Shown piece after piece: positions 17,033 through 25,926 of a DNA stretch of 64,000 bases. Made by a program: the position numbers and the translations under genes. Each line of letters starts with the position of its first letter. Position 1 is the first letter of the stretch. Origin of the DNA: Mycolicibacterium komossense. Lineage in GTDB: Bacteria; Actinomycetota; Actinomycetes; Mycobacteriales; Mycobacteriaceae. The stretch spans positions 98,080 through 162,079 of the forward strand of contig NZ_JACKTY010000040.1 of the NCBI RefSeq assembly GCF_025822605.1, in the 5' to 3' direction. The notes under the pieces were generated by a model that ran no database searches, was not told the DNA's origin, and saw only the letters and a list, made by a program, of their open reading frames with translations.

Positions 17033-18880
17033 GTGCCCGAACTGTCCAACCGATTTCTGGCGCTGTTGTTGCGGCCGACCGCCCGGCCGGTCGGGTGGGG
17101 CATCGTCGTGGCGATCTCGTTCATCGCCGCCGAAGTCGTGATCGTCCACCAGCTCAAGCGCGTCGCCCCCGACAATGCGTTCGGCGCCATCTTCTTGTTG
17201 GGTGTGCTGGTCATCTCGGCCGGCTGGGGTTTCGGGTTGGCCGTCGCCACCTCGATCGCCAGCGCCGCCGTGTACGTCTATATCCATCTTGAGGGCAGTG
17301 ACAGCCTGGCCCCGGCACTGTTCGTCTTCCTACCCGTCGCACTGCTGGCCAATCTTCTGGCCGGCCAGGCGCGACTGCGCGCCGAGGAGGCCGAACAGCG
17401 CCGCCGCGAAGCGGATCTGGCGGCCACCCTGGCGCGGGTGATGCTGCGCGCCGGTGACCTGCCGCGTGCGCTCGAGGATGCCGGCCGACGGATGGCACAC
17501 GTACTGAACCTGTCGGTCGCCGCCCTGCGGCTCGGTGAGGTTCCCGCGGAGCCGGGCACCTCGGCCATCGCGTTGCACGACGGCGACGCCCCGATCGGAA
17601 CGCTGTTGATCCCCACCGATGTGGATAGATCAACCGCCCGGCGGCTGCACCGGATGATCCCCGCACTGGAGGCGCTGTTGGCCGCGGCGTGTGAGCGCGA
17701 ACAGAAACTTCGCGCCGCCCAACGCGAAGTGGAGGTCAGCCACGCCCAGGTCAGTGCGCTGGCCAGACAGCAGACCGCGTTGCGCCGGGTGGCCACGCTG
17801 GTAGCCAGGGGCGCCGACACGAAAGTGGTGTACCCGGCCGCCGTCGCAGAACTGGCCGACGGCCTTGGCGCGGAGCACGTCACGCTGGTGAGCTACCAGC
17901 CCGACGACCACTGCACGGTGTTGGCTGCCCACGAGAGTCGCGAAGGGGTGCAGCATTTTCCTGTCGGCGAGCCGTTTCCGCTCGCGGGCGACAGCCTCTC
18001 GACGCGGATATACCGGACCGCCAAACCCGCCCGTATCGACGACTACGGCGACGTCGACGGTCAGATCGCCGGACGCCTGCAGCCGCTCGGGCTGCGGTCG
18101 GGGGTCGGCGCCCCCGTCATCGTCGACGGTCAGGTCAGGGGTGCGCTGCTGATCGGTTCAGCCCTCCCGAACGCGATGCCTCCCGACACCGAGACCCGGG
18201 TCGGCGATTTCGCGGATCTGGTGGCCACCGCCATTGCGAACGCCGAGACCCGCAGCGAGCTCACGGCGTCACGGGCCCGGATCGTCGCCGCCTCCGATCA
18301 GGCCCGTCGCCGGTTCGAACGCGACCTTCATGACGGCGCACAGCAGCGGATCGTCTCGCTCGGTCTCGAACTGCGCACGCTGCAGTCGTCGGTGCCACCT
18401 GAACTCGACACATTGAGCGAGGGACTGACGCACGCCGTCGACGGGCTCGGCGGCCTGTACACCGACCTGCAGACGCTCTCGCGGGGCCTGCACCCGGCAA
18501 TTCTGTCCAAGGGTGGGCTGGCCCCGGCGATCAAGACGCTCGCCCGGCGGTCGTCCGTCCCGGTGCGGCTCGACCTCGACATCGACCGGCGGCTGGCGGA
18601 ATCCATCGAGGTGGCCGCCTACTACGTGGTGGCGGAAGCGCTGACGAACGCGGCCAAATATGCCGAGGCCACCGAGGTGTCGGTGCGGGTCGCGATCCGC
18701 GAATGCGAGCTGCACCTGGCGGTCAGCGATGACGGGGTCGGTGGCGCCGTGTCCGGTGGCGGCTCCGGCCTGATCGGGTTGAAGGATCGGGTAGAAGCGC
18801 TCTCGGGTCGGTTACGGATCGCCAGCCCGACCGGTGGCGGCACCACGCTCACCGCGACCATCCCGACCGGCGACGACTGA
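17033..18880 (+). CDS. Sensor histidine kinase, NarL-associated (HisKA_3) type with GAF domain
   Basis: I start this 615-residue kinase at the GTG at 17033 (VPELSNRFLALL). It has three to four N-terminal membrane segments resembling DUF4118 (about residues 22-115) and a coiled-coil linker. A GAF domain follows (about residues 245-400, VAELADGLGAEHVTLVSY). The HisKA_3 site is FERDLHDGAQQRIVSLGLEL, with His as phospho-donor. The HATPase region has NAAKYAEAT, DDGVGG and GLIGLKDRVEAL. A TACCAT -10-like hexamer at 17021-17026 suggests a leaderless mRNA. The likely partner is the regulator at 15898-16554. Confidence 0.92.
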   Translation: MPELSNRFLALLLRPTARPVGWGIVVAISFIAAEVVIVHQLKRVAPDNAFGAIFLLGVLVISAGWGFGLAVATSIASAAVYVYIHLEGSDSLAPALFVFLPVALLANLLAGQARLRAEEAEQRRREADLAATLARVMLRAGDLPRALEDAGRRMAHVLNLSVAALRLGEVPAEPGTSAIALHDGDAPIGTLLIPTDVDRSTARRLHRMIPALEALLAAACEREQKLRAAQREVEVSHAQVSALARQQTALRRVATLVARGADTKVVYPAAVAELADGLGAEHVTLVSYQPDDHCTVLAAHESREGVQHFPVGEPFPLAGDSLSTRIYRTAKPARIDDYGDVDGQIAGRLQPLGLRSGVGAPVIVDGQVRGALLIGSALPNAMPPDTETRVGDFADLVATAIANAETRSELTASRARIVAASDQARRRFERDLHDGAQQRIVSLGLELRTLQSSVPPELDTLSEGLTHAVDGLGGLYTDLQTLSRGLHPAILSKGGLAPAIKTLARRSSVPVRLDLDIDRRLAESIEVAAYYVVAEALTNAAKYAEATEVSVRVAIRECELHLAVSDDGVGGAVSGGGSGLIGLKDRVEALSGRLRIASPTGGGTTLTATIPTGDD

Positions 18881-18896
18881 GAACTCGCTGACCCGT

Positions 18897-19340
18897 TTAG
18901 GCCGTCTTGGCCAACAGCGGCAACAACCTACGCCGGGTGTGCAGTTCATCGGCGAAGTGCTCCATGGCGTCCGGCACCGACGGCGTGGTGACGAACTCGT
19001 CGTCACGTAAACGTCGGGTCAGCGCTGCGCTAGGGATCAGTGCCCATTCCACGCCGGCCACCCGGCACTGCTCGTCAACCGTGCGCAAGAATGGAATGGC
19101 CAGTGCGCCACAGGAATTCACGCCGCTCATATCGAGGACGAACGGCTTCTCCGCGAGAATGAACCGGCGGGCCTGCTGACTGACGGCGTCGATGTTCGCC
19201 GAGTCGACGCGGCCGGTGAGGGTGACCACCGTCGCCAGCTGACGGCACTGTGCCCGCAATTGGGCGCCGTTGCAATCGAATACGGGGTTGCCGTACCGGA
19301 ATTTGGCGCCTGAAGCTGAGGTGGTAGCGATAACGCTCAT
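18897..19340 (-). CDS. STAS-domain protein (anti-sigma-factor antagonist-like)
   Basis: This 147-residue protein has a STAS core: VVTLTGRVDSANIDAVSQ (strand and helix) and then FVLDMSGVNSCGALAIPFL. The Ser/Cys in GVNSCG lies where anti-anti-sigma factors are phosphorylated. GAGGG precedes the ATG at 19340. Such proteins bind anti-sigma kinases and free stress sigma factors. The position next to a two-component cluster is suggestive only; no anti-sigma gene is nearby. The 252 bp upstream contain AT-rich promoter-like sequence and a hairpin at 19501-19523. Confidence 0.88.
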   Translation of the reverse strand: MSVIATTSASGAKFRYGNPVFDCNGAQLRAQCRQLATVVTLTGRVDSANIDAVSQQARRFILAEKPFVLDMSGVNSCGALAIPFLRTVDEQCRVAGVEWALIPSAALTRRLRDDEFVTTPSVPDAMEHFADELHTRRRLLPLLAKTA

Positions 19341-19500
19341 AGGTACCCTCGTTTCGATTGTGCAGCTGAAGTGGCTGGCACGTCGCTGTCAGCTCAACCT
19401 GGCACTGACGCTAATCGGCTAACTTAAGGTACTTGCGAGTCACGACTAATAACCTGTTAAGAGAAGTTTTAGCAACAATCGACCATTTTTGAGCAACGCC

Positions 19501-19523
19501 CCTTGCGAGACGTCACCGCAAGG
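19501..19523. terminator. Possible intrinsic hairpin terminator after the cysteine hydrolase
   Basis: A perfect 7-bp stem CCTTGCG / CGCAAGG surrounds a 9-base loop. It lies 70 bp beyond the stop of the minus-strand cysteine hydrolase and upstream of the STAS gene. It has no U tract, which is common for mycobacterial hairpin terminators. It could equally be a regulatory palindrome. Confidence 0.35.
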
Positions 19524-19592
19524 CACTCATCCACGAGACGGCTCCCAGGCCGGATGTGACAGCAGCCAGAACCTGCTTTGACCAGGCCTCGA

Positions 19593-20291
19593 TCAGCTCT
19601 TGTCTCGGATACCCGGGTTCCCCGACGGTGTGAGCGTCACACTGCCACTGCCCTCGAACCCGTCTCGAACCTCGGACGTCGTGGCTAGGTGGATACCGAT
19701 CAGCTGGAGATCGCTTAATCGTTGTGCTGTCACCTGTGAGGTGGCATCGGTGACGAGAACGGCTCGGTAGTCCCGCTCAGAGGCGTCGAACAGCGTGGCG
19801 CGTGGGCAGTTGGGGAGGTTGCACCCGGCAAGAATGATCGTGGTGACCCCCCTCTCCCGTAGGTGGTCGTCGAGTTTGGTGCGGTAGAACGCCGACCAGC
19901 GTGGCTTGAACATGACAACCTCGTCCGCCCCGAGGTGCTGGGGACTCCCGGCGAGCAGCAGTTCGAAGTCCAGATCACCCTCTGCGTTCGGAAGGAGGGG
20001 TTCGGGGATGTTGGCCCCGTGGGTGTTTGGGGCAGCAACCCGGCCCCCGGCCTCAATAGCTGCGCGTCGGGGCAGGTCGACATCACTTCCCCCTGGCAGG
20101 TAGAGCCGCACGATGTGGACGATCGGCCGGCCGGCTGCACGGAAGATGGCGGCTAGCTGGGCCATGGTGTCGATGCGCTCGGCTGTCCCCTCCACCGGGG
20201 ATGCTCCGTCGACGAAATCATTCTGTACGTCGATGAGCACCAACGCCGAACGATCGAATTCAGGTGCGGTGTAGTCCCTCTTGGTCGGCAC
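19593..20291 (-). CDS. Cysteine hydrolase, isochorismatase family
   Basis: The 232-residue enzyme has the complete catalytic triad: Asp21 in LVLIDVQNDF, Lys129 in MFKPRWSAF and Cys162 in AGCNLPNCPRA, in the family order. Relatives hydrolyse isochorismate, nicotinamide, carbamoyl-amides or biuret. The context does not fix the substrate. It is 62 bp away from an SGNH hydrolase on the same strand, so they may be co-transcribed. Confidence 0.92.
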   Translation of the reverse strand: MPTKRDYTAPEFDRSALVLIDVQNDFVDGASPVEGTAERIDTMAQLAAIFRAAGRPIVHIVRLYLPGGSDVDLPRRAAIEAGGRVAAPNTHGANIPEPLLPNAEGDLDFELLLAGSPQHLGADEVVMFKPRWSAFYRTKLDDHLRERGVTTIILAGCNLPNCPRATLFDASERDYRAVLVTDATSQVTAQRLSDLQLIGIHLATTSEVRDGFEGSGSVTLTPSGNPGIRDKS

Positions 20292-20353
20292 AGGCCGATC
20301 CTCCCAGAACAGCGACGACTTCCCTCGGACTGCCCCGTCGGATCCGACCGGGG

Positions 20354-21010
20354 TCAGGCCAGTAGCCGACGAACCTGACCGGCCAGTGCCGCCCCGAGGT
20401 CACGGTTGTTCTGCTCGGAGAAGTGGATGCCGTCGGCACCGTCGGTACTGATCACCGAGCCTGCGTCGAAGAACGGCACCTTGAAGAATGCCGTCATTGC
20501 CCGGTATGTGTCAGCCAGCGCCGCGGACTTCTCGTGGCCGCCCTCGAACAGCAGCTGAAACCAGGGGTCGGGCATCTCCCCCAGTGGCGGCGGCGCCACC
20601 ACCAACAGCTTCGGCGCCGGATACGTGGTGCCGATCCCACCGGCGGCCGTGAGCACCTGAACGGCCAGGATCGACATCCCGGTGGCGATGTCGAAAGGAG
20701 TGCGTCCGAAGTACGCCTTGGTGTCGTTGGTGCCGAGCATCAGGATCGCCAGGTCAAGCGGCAGGTGACTCGCCAACGCCGCTGGTAGGTAGTCGGCACC
20801 GTTGAGGCGCGGATCCGTGGGATCGTCGACGTTGGTGGTGCGAGCACTGAGCCCCTCCTCGATGACCAGGTAGTCGTCGCCGAGGTCGTCGGCCAACACG
20901 CCGGTCCACCGGATACTGCGCGGATATCGCTGGGTGGGCGAACCCGCGTCGGTCGGAATCCAGCCCCACGTGAGGGAATCGCCAAAGCACAGGACGGTCT
21001 TGGTGGCCAT
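20354..21010 (-). CDS. SGNH/GDSL hydrolase (esterase or acyltransferase)
   Basis: A 218-residue enzyme starting MATKTVLCFGDSLTWGW. Block I GDSLTWG holds the nucleophile Ser, block III is MLGTNDTK, and block V is DGIHFSEQN with the catalytic Asp and His. It resembles arylesterase/TesA-like and carbohydrate-esterase SGNH proteins. There is no signal peptide, so it is probably cytoplasmic. The start at 21010 is chosen by homology because no strong ribosome site is present; an in-frame start at 21031 is possible. Confidence 0.9.
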   Translation of the reverse strand: MATKTVLCFGDSLTWGWIPTDAGSPTQRYPRSIRWTGVLADDLGDDYLVIEEGLSARTTNVDDPTDPRLNGADYLPAALASHLPLDLAILMLGTNDTKAYFGRTPFDIATGMSILAVQVLTAAGGIGTTYPAPKLLVVAPPPLGEMPDPWFQLLFEGGHEKSAALADTYRAMTAFFKVPFFDAGSVISTDGADGIHFSEQNNRDLGAALAGQVRRLLA

Positions 21011-21070
21011 CTCATGATGATGCCGCAGCACACCGTTTGAGTCGGGAATGGCCTGGGTATTAAGCGGTGC

Positions 21071-21310
21071 ATGGTCACCACGGCTCCCGCAGCTGCCCCT
21101 GCCACCACCTCGTCCAGCGGCGAAGCCGCCAGCGGCTTCGGCCTCTTCCTCAGCGTCTTGGCCGTCATTGCCCTGGCGATCAGCCTGGCCGCACTGTCAT
21201 TGGGGCAGGTGGCATTCGCCGCCTTCGGCGGGTTCATCGCGGTCATCAGTTTCGCTGGCAGCATGGCGTGTTTCGTGATGGACACCCGGCGTCACGAAGC
21301 TCGCGGCTAG
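21071..21310 (+). CDS. Small membrane protein of unknown function
   Basis: A 79-residue protein with an Ala/Thr/Ser-rich N-terminus and two hydrophobic helices (about residues 24-45 and 48-69). It ends in the basic cytoplasmic tail MDTRRHEARG. I do not recognise a named domain. Small two-helix proteins like this are common in mycobacteria. It is divergent from the SGNH hydrolase. Confidence 0.75.
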   Translation: MVTTAPAAAPATTSSSGEAASGFGLFLSVLAVIALAISLAALSLGQVAFAAFGGFIAVISFAGSMACFVMDTRRHEARG

Positions 21311-21316
21311 CGCGAC

Positions 21317-22228
21317 TCAACCCAGGTCTGCGCGTCTGGCCTGTGCTGCTATCCCGCCCACCGATCGGGTGGACAGGCTTCCGCACCGCACGGCCCGTTC
21401 GAGACATGTTGGGCCAGAAAGACCTTCGATCATGCCGCTGATGAAACCGGCATCGAAAGAGTCGCCGGCACCGGTGGTGTCGACGACGTCGATCGACGGA
21501 GCAGCCACCCGGCTCACCGTCTGTCCGTCCCACAGCACGCCGCCGCTGGCCCCGTCCTTGAGTGCGACGCGACAGCCAAGGGCGAGGATAGTCGCGGCGG
21601 CAGCGTCGAGGTCCGCAGCGTGAGTCATCTCGAGAAGCTCTGCGGCATTGGGGAATACGACGTCGGAGTGCTCGACCAACTCCAACGCGCCCAGCCACAA
21701 TCCGGCTGGATCCCAATTGGTGTCCAGCGAGGTGGTGGCACCGCCGGAGCGCGCGGCGGTGAAGATCTCGGGTAGGTGCGGCGCCAGCAGCGGCAGCAGG
21801 AACATCGACGCGCTGTGCACGTGACGGACCCGACTCAACAGATCGGTATCGACGATGTCGGCTCCGGTGCCGGCCAACGCGCCGGGCAACGTCAGGATCG
21901 CCCGGTCCCCGGCCGAGAGCACGACACTCAGCGCGGTCGCCGCCCCCGGATCGGTTCTGAGCCAGCGGGTGTCGACGCCCGCCATCGTCAGTTCCGCGCG
22001 AACGAACTCCCCGAACAGGTCATCGCCCACTACTGCGGCCAGGGCGGTCGGCACGCCGAGACGGGCCAGGCCACAGGCGGCGATGGCCGCCGATCCGCCC
22101 AGCACCAGGTCGGCGGAGTCCACCAGCTTCTCGACCTGACCGAACCGCGGGACCACATCGCCGGTCAGCAACAGATCCGGGTTGGCATCCCCGATCACCA
22201 ACACGTCCGGCGGCCCCATGCTGCTCAT
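21317..22228 (-). CDS. PfkB-family carbohydrate kinase
   Basis: This 303-residue ribokinase-fold enzyme has the N-terminal signature GGSAAIAACGLARLG and the C-terminal PfkB signature DTTGAGDSFDAGF with the catalytic Asp and anion hole. It phosphorylates a sugar or sugar phosphate. It is divergent from a GH4 glycosidase in a locus that also has an SIS isomerase, an ABC sugar importer and tagatose-bisphosphate aldolase subunits, so tagatose-6-phosphate kinase or a related ketose kinase is a fair guess. The start is ATG at 22228; a second ATG lies three codons in. Confidence 0.9.
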   Translation of the reverse strand: MSSMGPPDVLVIGDANPDLLLTGDVVPRFGQVEKLVDSADLVLGGSAAIAACGLARLGVPTALAAVVGDDLFGEFVRAELTMAGVDTRWLRTDPGAATALSVVLSAGDRAILTLPGALAGTGADIVDTDLLSRVRHVHSASMFLLPLLAPHLPEIFTAARSGGATTSLDTNWDPAGLWLGALELVEHSDVVFPNAAELLEMTHAADLDAAAATILALGCRVALKDGASGGVLWDGQTVSRVAAPSIDVVDTTGAGDSFDAGFISGMIEGLSGPTCLERAVRCGSLSTRSVGGIAAQARRADLG

Positions 22229-22250
22229 ATTTGCACACTATTGAGCGATC

Positions 22251-22265
22251 TGCGCAAAATGCGCA
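22251..22265. promoter_or_regulatory. TGCGCA repeat operator between PfkB and GH4 genes
   Basis: Two TGCGCA palindromes separated by AAA lie in the 48-bp gap between the divergent kinase and glycosidase genes. The same hexamer pair recurs before the SIS gene (23624-23653) and, with one mismatch, before the ABC transporter (24532-24545). I infer a shared repressor site, most likely for the DeoR-type regulator at 28850-29614. Confidence 0.5.
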
Positions 22266-22276
22266 ATACTTCAACG

Positions 22277-23587
22277 ATGAAACCCACAATCGTCATCATC
22301 GGAGCCGGCAGTGCCGTGTTCACCCGCGAACTCCTCGGGGACATTTTCTCCTTCCCCGAGTTGGCGTCGGTCCGGGTGGTTCTGCACGATATCGACGCCG
22401 AACGGCTGGAAACGGCCGAGGCGATCGCTCACGCCACTGCCAGGGCCGCGGGGGCCCGCCCCGAAATCATCACCGCGACCGATCGCCGGCGGGCGCTCGA
22501 CGGTGCCGATTACGTGATCAACACGATCCAGGTCGGTATGCACGACGCCACCGTGCGGGACTTCGAGATCCCCGAGCGCTTCGGGCTGCACCAGACCATC
22601 GGGGACACGATCGGCATCGGCGGCATCTTCCGCGGTCTGCGAACCTTCCCGGTACTGGCCGGGATCGCCGCGGACATGAGCCAGGTGTGTCCTGACGCGT
22701 GGCTGCTCAACTACACCAACCCGATGGCGATGAACATCAGTTACCTGCACCACGTTGCCCCGCAGCTCAAGGTGCTGGGCCTGTGCCATTCCGTGCACTG
22801 GACGATGGTCGGGTTGTGCGAGTTGATCGGGGTCCCCTTCGAGGAGGTCGTCTACTGGTCAGCGGGGGTCAACCACCAGGCCTGGGTACTTCGGTGGGAA
22901 CGCGCCGGTCAGAACCTGTATCCACTGCTGGACGAGCGCATCGCCGCCGATCCGGAGCTACGTCGGCGCGTCCGCGTGGATATGTACCGGCGCATCGGCT
23001 TCTACCCGACCGAGACCAGCGAGCACTCCAGCGAGTACGTGCCGTGGTACCTGCGCCACCCCGGGGAGGTCGAGCGACTGCGGCTCAACGTCGGGGAGTA
23101 TGTCGGGATCAGCGAGGAGAACCTGGCGGAGTATGCGCGGGTTCGCGCCGAGCTCACACACTCCGACACCCTCGCCATCGACGCCAGCTCCACCGAGTAC
23201 GCACCTCAGGTGATCCACTCGATGGAAACCGATACCGCCCGGGTGATCTCGGCCAACGTGGTCAACGACGGCCTGATCACCAATCTGCCCGACGGAGTGG
23301 CCGTGGAAGTGCCGACGCTCGTGGACACCCTCGGCGCCCATCCGATCAAGTTCGGCGATCTGCCGCCGCAGTGCGCCGCGCTCAACCGGTCATTCCTGGG
23401 ACCGGTCGACCTCGCTGTGCGGGCCGCCGTCGACGGCGATCCCCGCCTGGTACCGGCTGCGGCAATGGTCGACCCCAATACGGCGGCGACCCTGACGCTC
23501 GACGAGATCTGGCAGCTCTGCGCCGACCTGACCATCGCGCACGGAAACCTCCTCCCGGAGGCGTTACGGGCCCCGGCCCAGCTCTAA
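22277..23587 (+). CDS. NAD- and Mn-dependent glycosidase, GH4 family (alpha-galactosidase/MelA-like)
   Basis: The 436-residue enzyme begins MKPTIVIIGAGSAVFTRELL, the GH4 Rossmann motif. Later it has NYTNPMAM, the metal-ligand Cys/His in GLCHSVHWT (about residue 172) and GVNHQAW. GH4 enzymes cleave glycosides by an oxidation-elimination mechanism using NAD+ and Mn2+. The spacing resembles alpha-galactosidases more than 6-phospho-glucosidases. I preferred the ATG at 22277 over an in-frame ATG at 22259 because the latter lies inside the operator. It heads the plus-strand operon. Confidence 0.9.
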   Translation: MKPTIVIIGAGSAVFTRELLGDIFSFPELASVRVVLHDIDAERLETAEAIAHATARAAGARPEIITATDRRRALDGADYVINTIQVGMHDATVRDFEIPERFGLHQTIGDTIGIGGIFRGLRTFPVLAGIAADMSQVCPDAWLLNYTNPMAMNISYLHHVAPQLKVLGLCHSVHWTMVGLCELIGVPFEEVVYWSAGVNHQAWVLRWERAGQNLYPLLDERIAADPELRRRVRVDMYRRIGFYPTETSEHSSEYVPWYLRHPGEVERLRLNVGEYVGISEENLAEYARVRAELTHSDTLAIDASSTEYAPQVIHSMETDTARVISANVVNDGLITNLPDGVAVEVPTLVDTLGAHPIKFGDLPPQCAALNRSFLGPVDLAVRAAVDGDPRLVPAAAMVDPNTAATLTLDEIWQLCADLTIAHGNLLPEALRAPAQL

Positions 23588-23623
23588 GGCGACCAAGTAC
23601 GCGTTTTTACTTGCGTACTCTTG

Positions 23624-23653
23624 CTCATTATGCGCACTTATGCGCATAATGAG
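23624..23653. promoter_or_regulatory. Perfect 13-bp inverted repeat before the SIS gene (operator)
   Basis: CTCATTATGCGCA and its exact reverse complement are separated by CTTA. The right arm contains the nested palindrome TTATGCGCATAA. The element ends 4 bp before the likely start of the SIS gene. Just upstream, AGTACGC (23596-23602) and GCGTACT (23613-23619) form another inverted repeat. Position and symmetry fit a repressor operator or a leaderless promoter overlapped by one. Confidence 0.6.
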
Positions 23654-23657
23654 TCGC

Positions 23658-24530
23658 ATGTCGGCGACAACCATCGAGATCCAGTCCCAGCCAGCGCTTT
23701 GGCAGCAGGTAGCCAGCAACCCAGTCCCGGCGGAACTGTCCGCCCACGGCCGGCGGATGCTGGTGATCGGCTGCGGCACATCGGCGTTCGTCGCGATGGC
23801 CTATGCCGCCCTGCGTGAGCAGGCCGGCTACGGCGAGACCGACTGGGCCTACGGCTCCGAAGTGCCGCTCACCCGCCGCTACGACACCGTGATCGCGCTG
23901 ACCCGATCCGGTACCACCACCGAGATCGTCGATGCCCTCCCCCAGATCGACGCAGAGACAAAGGTCGTCTTGACTGCGGTCGGCGGCGGTCCGTTGTCGG
24001 CATTGGTCGATCACGAGGTCCTCATCGATTTCGCCGACGAGGCCAGCGTCGTACAAACACGTTTCCCCACCACCTCTCTGGCACTGCTGCGACACGGCCT
24101 GGGCGAGGACCTGACCCGGGTGGTGGCCGAGGGTGAGCGCGCGGTTACCGACGAACTGCCGGTCGAACCCACTGCCTTCGAGCACTTCGTGTACCTCGGG
24201 ACGAGCTGGTCGATCGGCCTCGCCTACGAGGCGGCGCTGAAGATGCGCGAGGCCGCGCAGGCGTGGAGCGAGTCCTATCCGGCAATGGATTACCGCCACG
24301 GCCCGATCGCGGTGGCGGGGCCGAACAGCCTGGTCTGGATGTTCGGCACGCCGCCTCCCGGGCTGGTCGCGCAGGTGCAGGCCACCGGCGCGACGGTCGT
24401 CACCAGCGATATCGATCCCCTTGCGCAACTCGTCCAGGCTCAGCGCTGCGCCGTCGCGGTGGCCGATGCCCGCGGACTCGACCCCGACCAGCCCCGCGGC
24501 CTGACGCGCTCGGTCGTACTCGCCCGCTGA
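23658..24530 (+). CDS. SIS-domain sugar isomerase/deaminase (AgaS/GlmS-isomerase-like)
   Basis: A 290-residue protein with two SIS folds. The first carries CGTSAFVA and LTRSGTTTEIVDA, the sugar-phosphate binding motifs; the second carries YLGTSWSIGLAYEAALKMRE and MDYRHGPIA. GlmS and AgaS relatives aminate, deaminate or isomerise hexose-6-phosphates. There is no glutaminase domain, so deamination or isomerisation is likelier. The start is uncertain (ATG at 23640, 23649 or 23658). I use 23658 because it lies beyond the palindrome. Confidence 0.88.
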   Translation: MSATTIEIQSQPALWQQVASNPVPAELSAHGRRMLVIGCGTSAFVAMAYAALREQAGYGETDWAYGSEVPLTRRYDTVIALTRSGTTTEIVDALPQIDAETKVVLTAVGGGPLSALVDHEVLIDFADEASVVQTRFPTTSLALLRHGLGEDLTRVVAEGERAVTDELPVEPTAFEHFVYLGTSWSIGLAYEAALKMREAAQAWSESYPAMDYRHGPIAVAGPNSLVWMFGTPPPGLVAQVQATGATVVTSDIDPLAQLVQAQRCAVAVADARGLDPDQPRGLTRSVVLAR

Positions 24531-24531
24531 T

Positions 24532-24545
24532 TGCGCGAATGCGCA
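24532..24545. promoter_or_regulatory. TGCGCG-AA-TGCGCA operator-like pair before the sugar transporter
   Basis: Right after the SIS stop codon, TGCGCG and TGCGCA lie two bases apart, echoing the elements at 22251 and 23624. A further TATGCGTAA lies about 40 bp downstream. The 101-bp gap ends with the ribosome site GAGGAG before the binding-protein start, so it may hold a second regulated promoter. Confidence 0.4.
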
Positions 24546-24631
24546 CTATCTGTTGCTCGTTTATGTAAATACTGTGAACATATGCGTAACGCTCCATCCG
24601 GCTCGGACCGTTCAGTAGAGGAGTACCAACA

Positions 24632-25918
24632 GTGACTCACACACGTCTGTGGACCGCAGCGGTAGCAGTTCTCGCCTTCATCCTCGCCGCGTGCGGTGGA
24701 GGAGGTAGCTCCTCCGAGTCCAGCGGGCCCACCAAGATCGTGGTGTGGCACGGCTACCAGGACACCGAGGGTGACGCCTTCAAGGCCTTGATCGCGCAGT
24801 ACAACAAGGAGCACACCGACGTCGAGGTCTCGGAGCTGTACTCCAGCAACGATCAGGTATTACAGAAGGTGCTGACCGCTGTCCGCGGGAACAGCGCACC
24901 GGACGTGGCCTACATGTTCGGCTCGTGGTCGCCGAACATCGCCAAGATCCCGCAGGTGGTCGACATGGCCAAGGAAGTATCCGACCCCGACTGGAAATGG
25001 GACGACTTCTATCAGTCCGAGCGGACCGCGGCCACCGTGGGCGACAAGATCGTCGGCGTGCCCGCCCTGGTCGACAACCTGGCGATCGTCTACAACAAGA
25101 AGCTGTTCGCCGACGCCGGCATCGAACCGCCGACGCCAACCTGGACCTGGGACGACTTCCGCTCCGCCGCTGCCAAGCTGACCGATGCATCAAAGGGCCA
25201 GTACGGCTGGCTGATTCCCGCCGACGGCAGCGAGGACACCGTCTGGCATTACCTGCCGATGCTGTGGGAGGCCGGCGGGAGCATCCTCAACTCCGACAAC
25301 ACCAAGGCGGCGTTCAATTCTGAAGCAGGCATCAAGGCGCTGACCGTGCTGCAGCAGATGGCGGTCAACGACAAGTCGCTGTACCTCGACACCACGAACG
25401 AGAACGGCCCCAAGCTGATGAACAGCGGCAAGATCGGCATGCTGGTCACCGGGCCGTGGGACCTGGCGTCGCTGTCGGATATCGAGTACGGCGTGCAGAT
25501 CATGCCCACCTTCGCCGGCTCGAGCGGCGCGCACCAGACGATCTCCGGGCCCGACAACTGGGTGGTGTTCGACAACGGCGACAAGAAAAAGCAAGCGGCC
25601 ATCGACTTCGTGAAATGGCTGACCGCGCCTGAGCAGGTCAAGTCCTTCTCGTTGGCCACCGGCGACCTGCCCACCCGCCTCTCGGTCGGCCAGGACAAGT
25701 CGGTGCTCGACCAGCTCAACCAGAAACTGCCCGGCAGCGCCACTTTCGTCGAGAATCTGTCCAACGTGAAAACCGTCAGGCCCACCGTCGAGCAGTACCC
25801 GGACATCTCCGAAGCCCTGGGTCAGGCGATCATGTCCGTCATGCTCGGTGAGGCGCAGCCAGCGGACGCCTTGGGCAAAGCAGCGCAGGCCACCGACGAC
25901 GCGCTGGCCGGAAAGTAG
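24632..25918 (+). CDS. ABC sugar transporter substrate-binding lipoprotein (CUT1 type)
   Basis: The 428-residue protein has a lipoprotein signal (VAVLAFILAAC, lipidated Cys near residue 21) followed by a Gly/Ser linker. A family-1 extracellular solute-binding fold follows, with VVWHGYQDTEGDAFKALI and MLVTGPWDLASL. The start is a GTG with GAGGAG upstream. It delivers sugar to the two permeases that follow. Glycerol-3-phosphate, lactose and other oligosaccharide binders share this fold; the GH4 neighbour suggests a galactoside. Confidence 0.93.
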   Translation: MTHTRLWTAAVAVLAFILAACGGGGSSSESSGPTKIVVWHGYQDTEGDAFKALIAQYNKEHTDVEVSELYSSNDQVLQKVLTAVRGNSAPDVAYMFGSWSPNIAKIPQVVDMAKEVSDPDWKWDDFYQSERTAATVGDKIVGVPALVDNLAIVYNKKLFADAGIEPPTPTWTWDDFRSAAAKLTDASKGQYGWLIPADGSEDTVWHYLPMLWEAGGSILNSDNTKAAFNSEAGIKALTVLQQMAVNDKSLYLDTTNENGPKLMNSGKIGMLVTGPWDLASLSDIEYGVQIMPTFAGSSGAHQTISGPDNWVVFDNGDKKKQAAIDFVKWLTAPEQVKSFSLATGDLPTRLSVGQDKSVLDQLNQKLPGSATFVENLSNVKTVRPTVEQYPDISEALGQAIMSVMLGEAQPADALGKAAQATDDALAGK

Positions 25919-25926
25919 AGCACACT

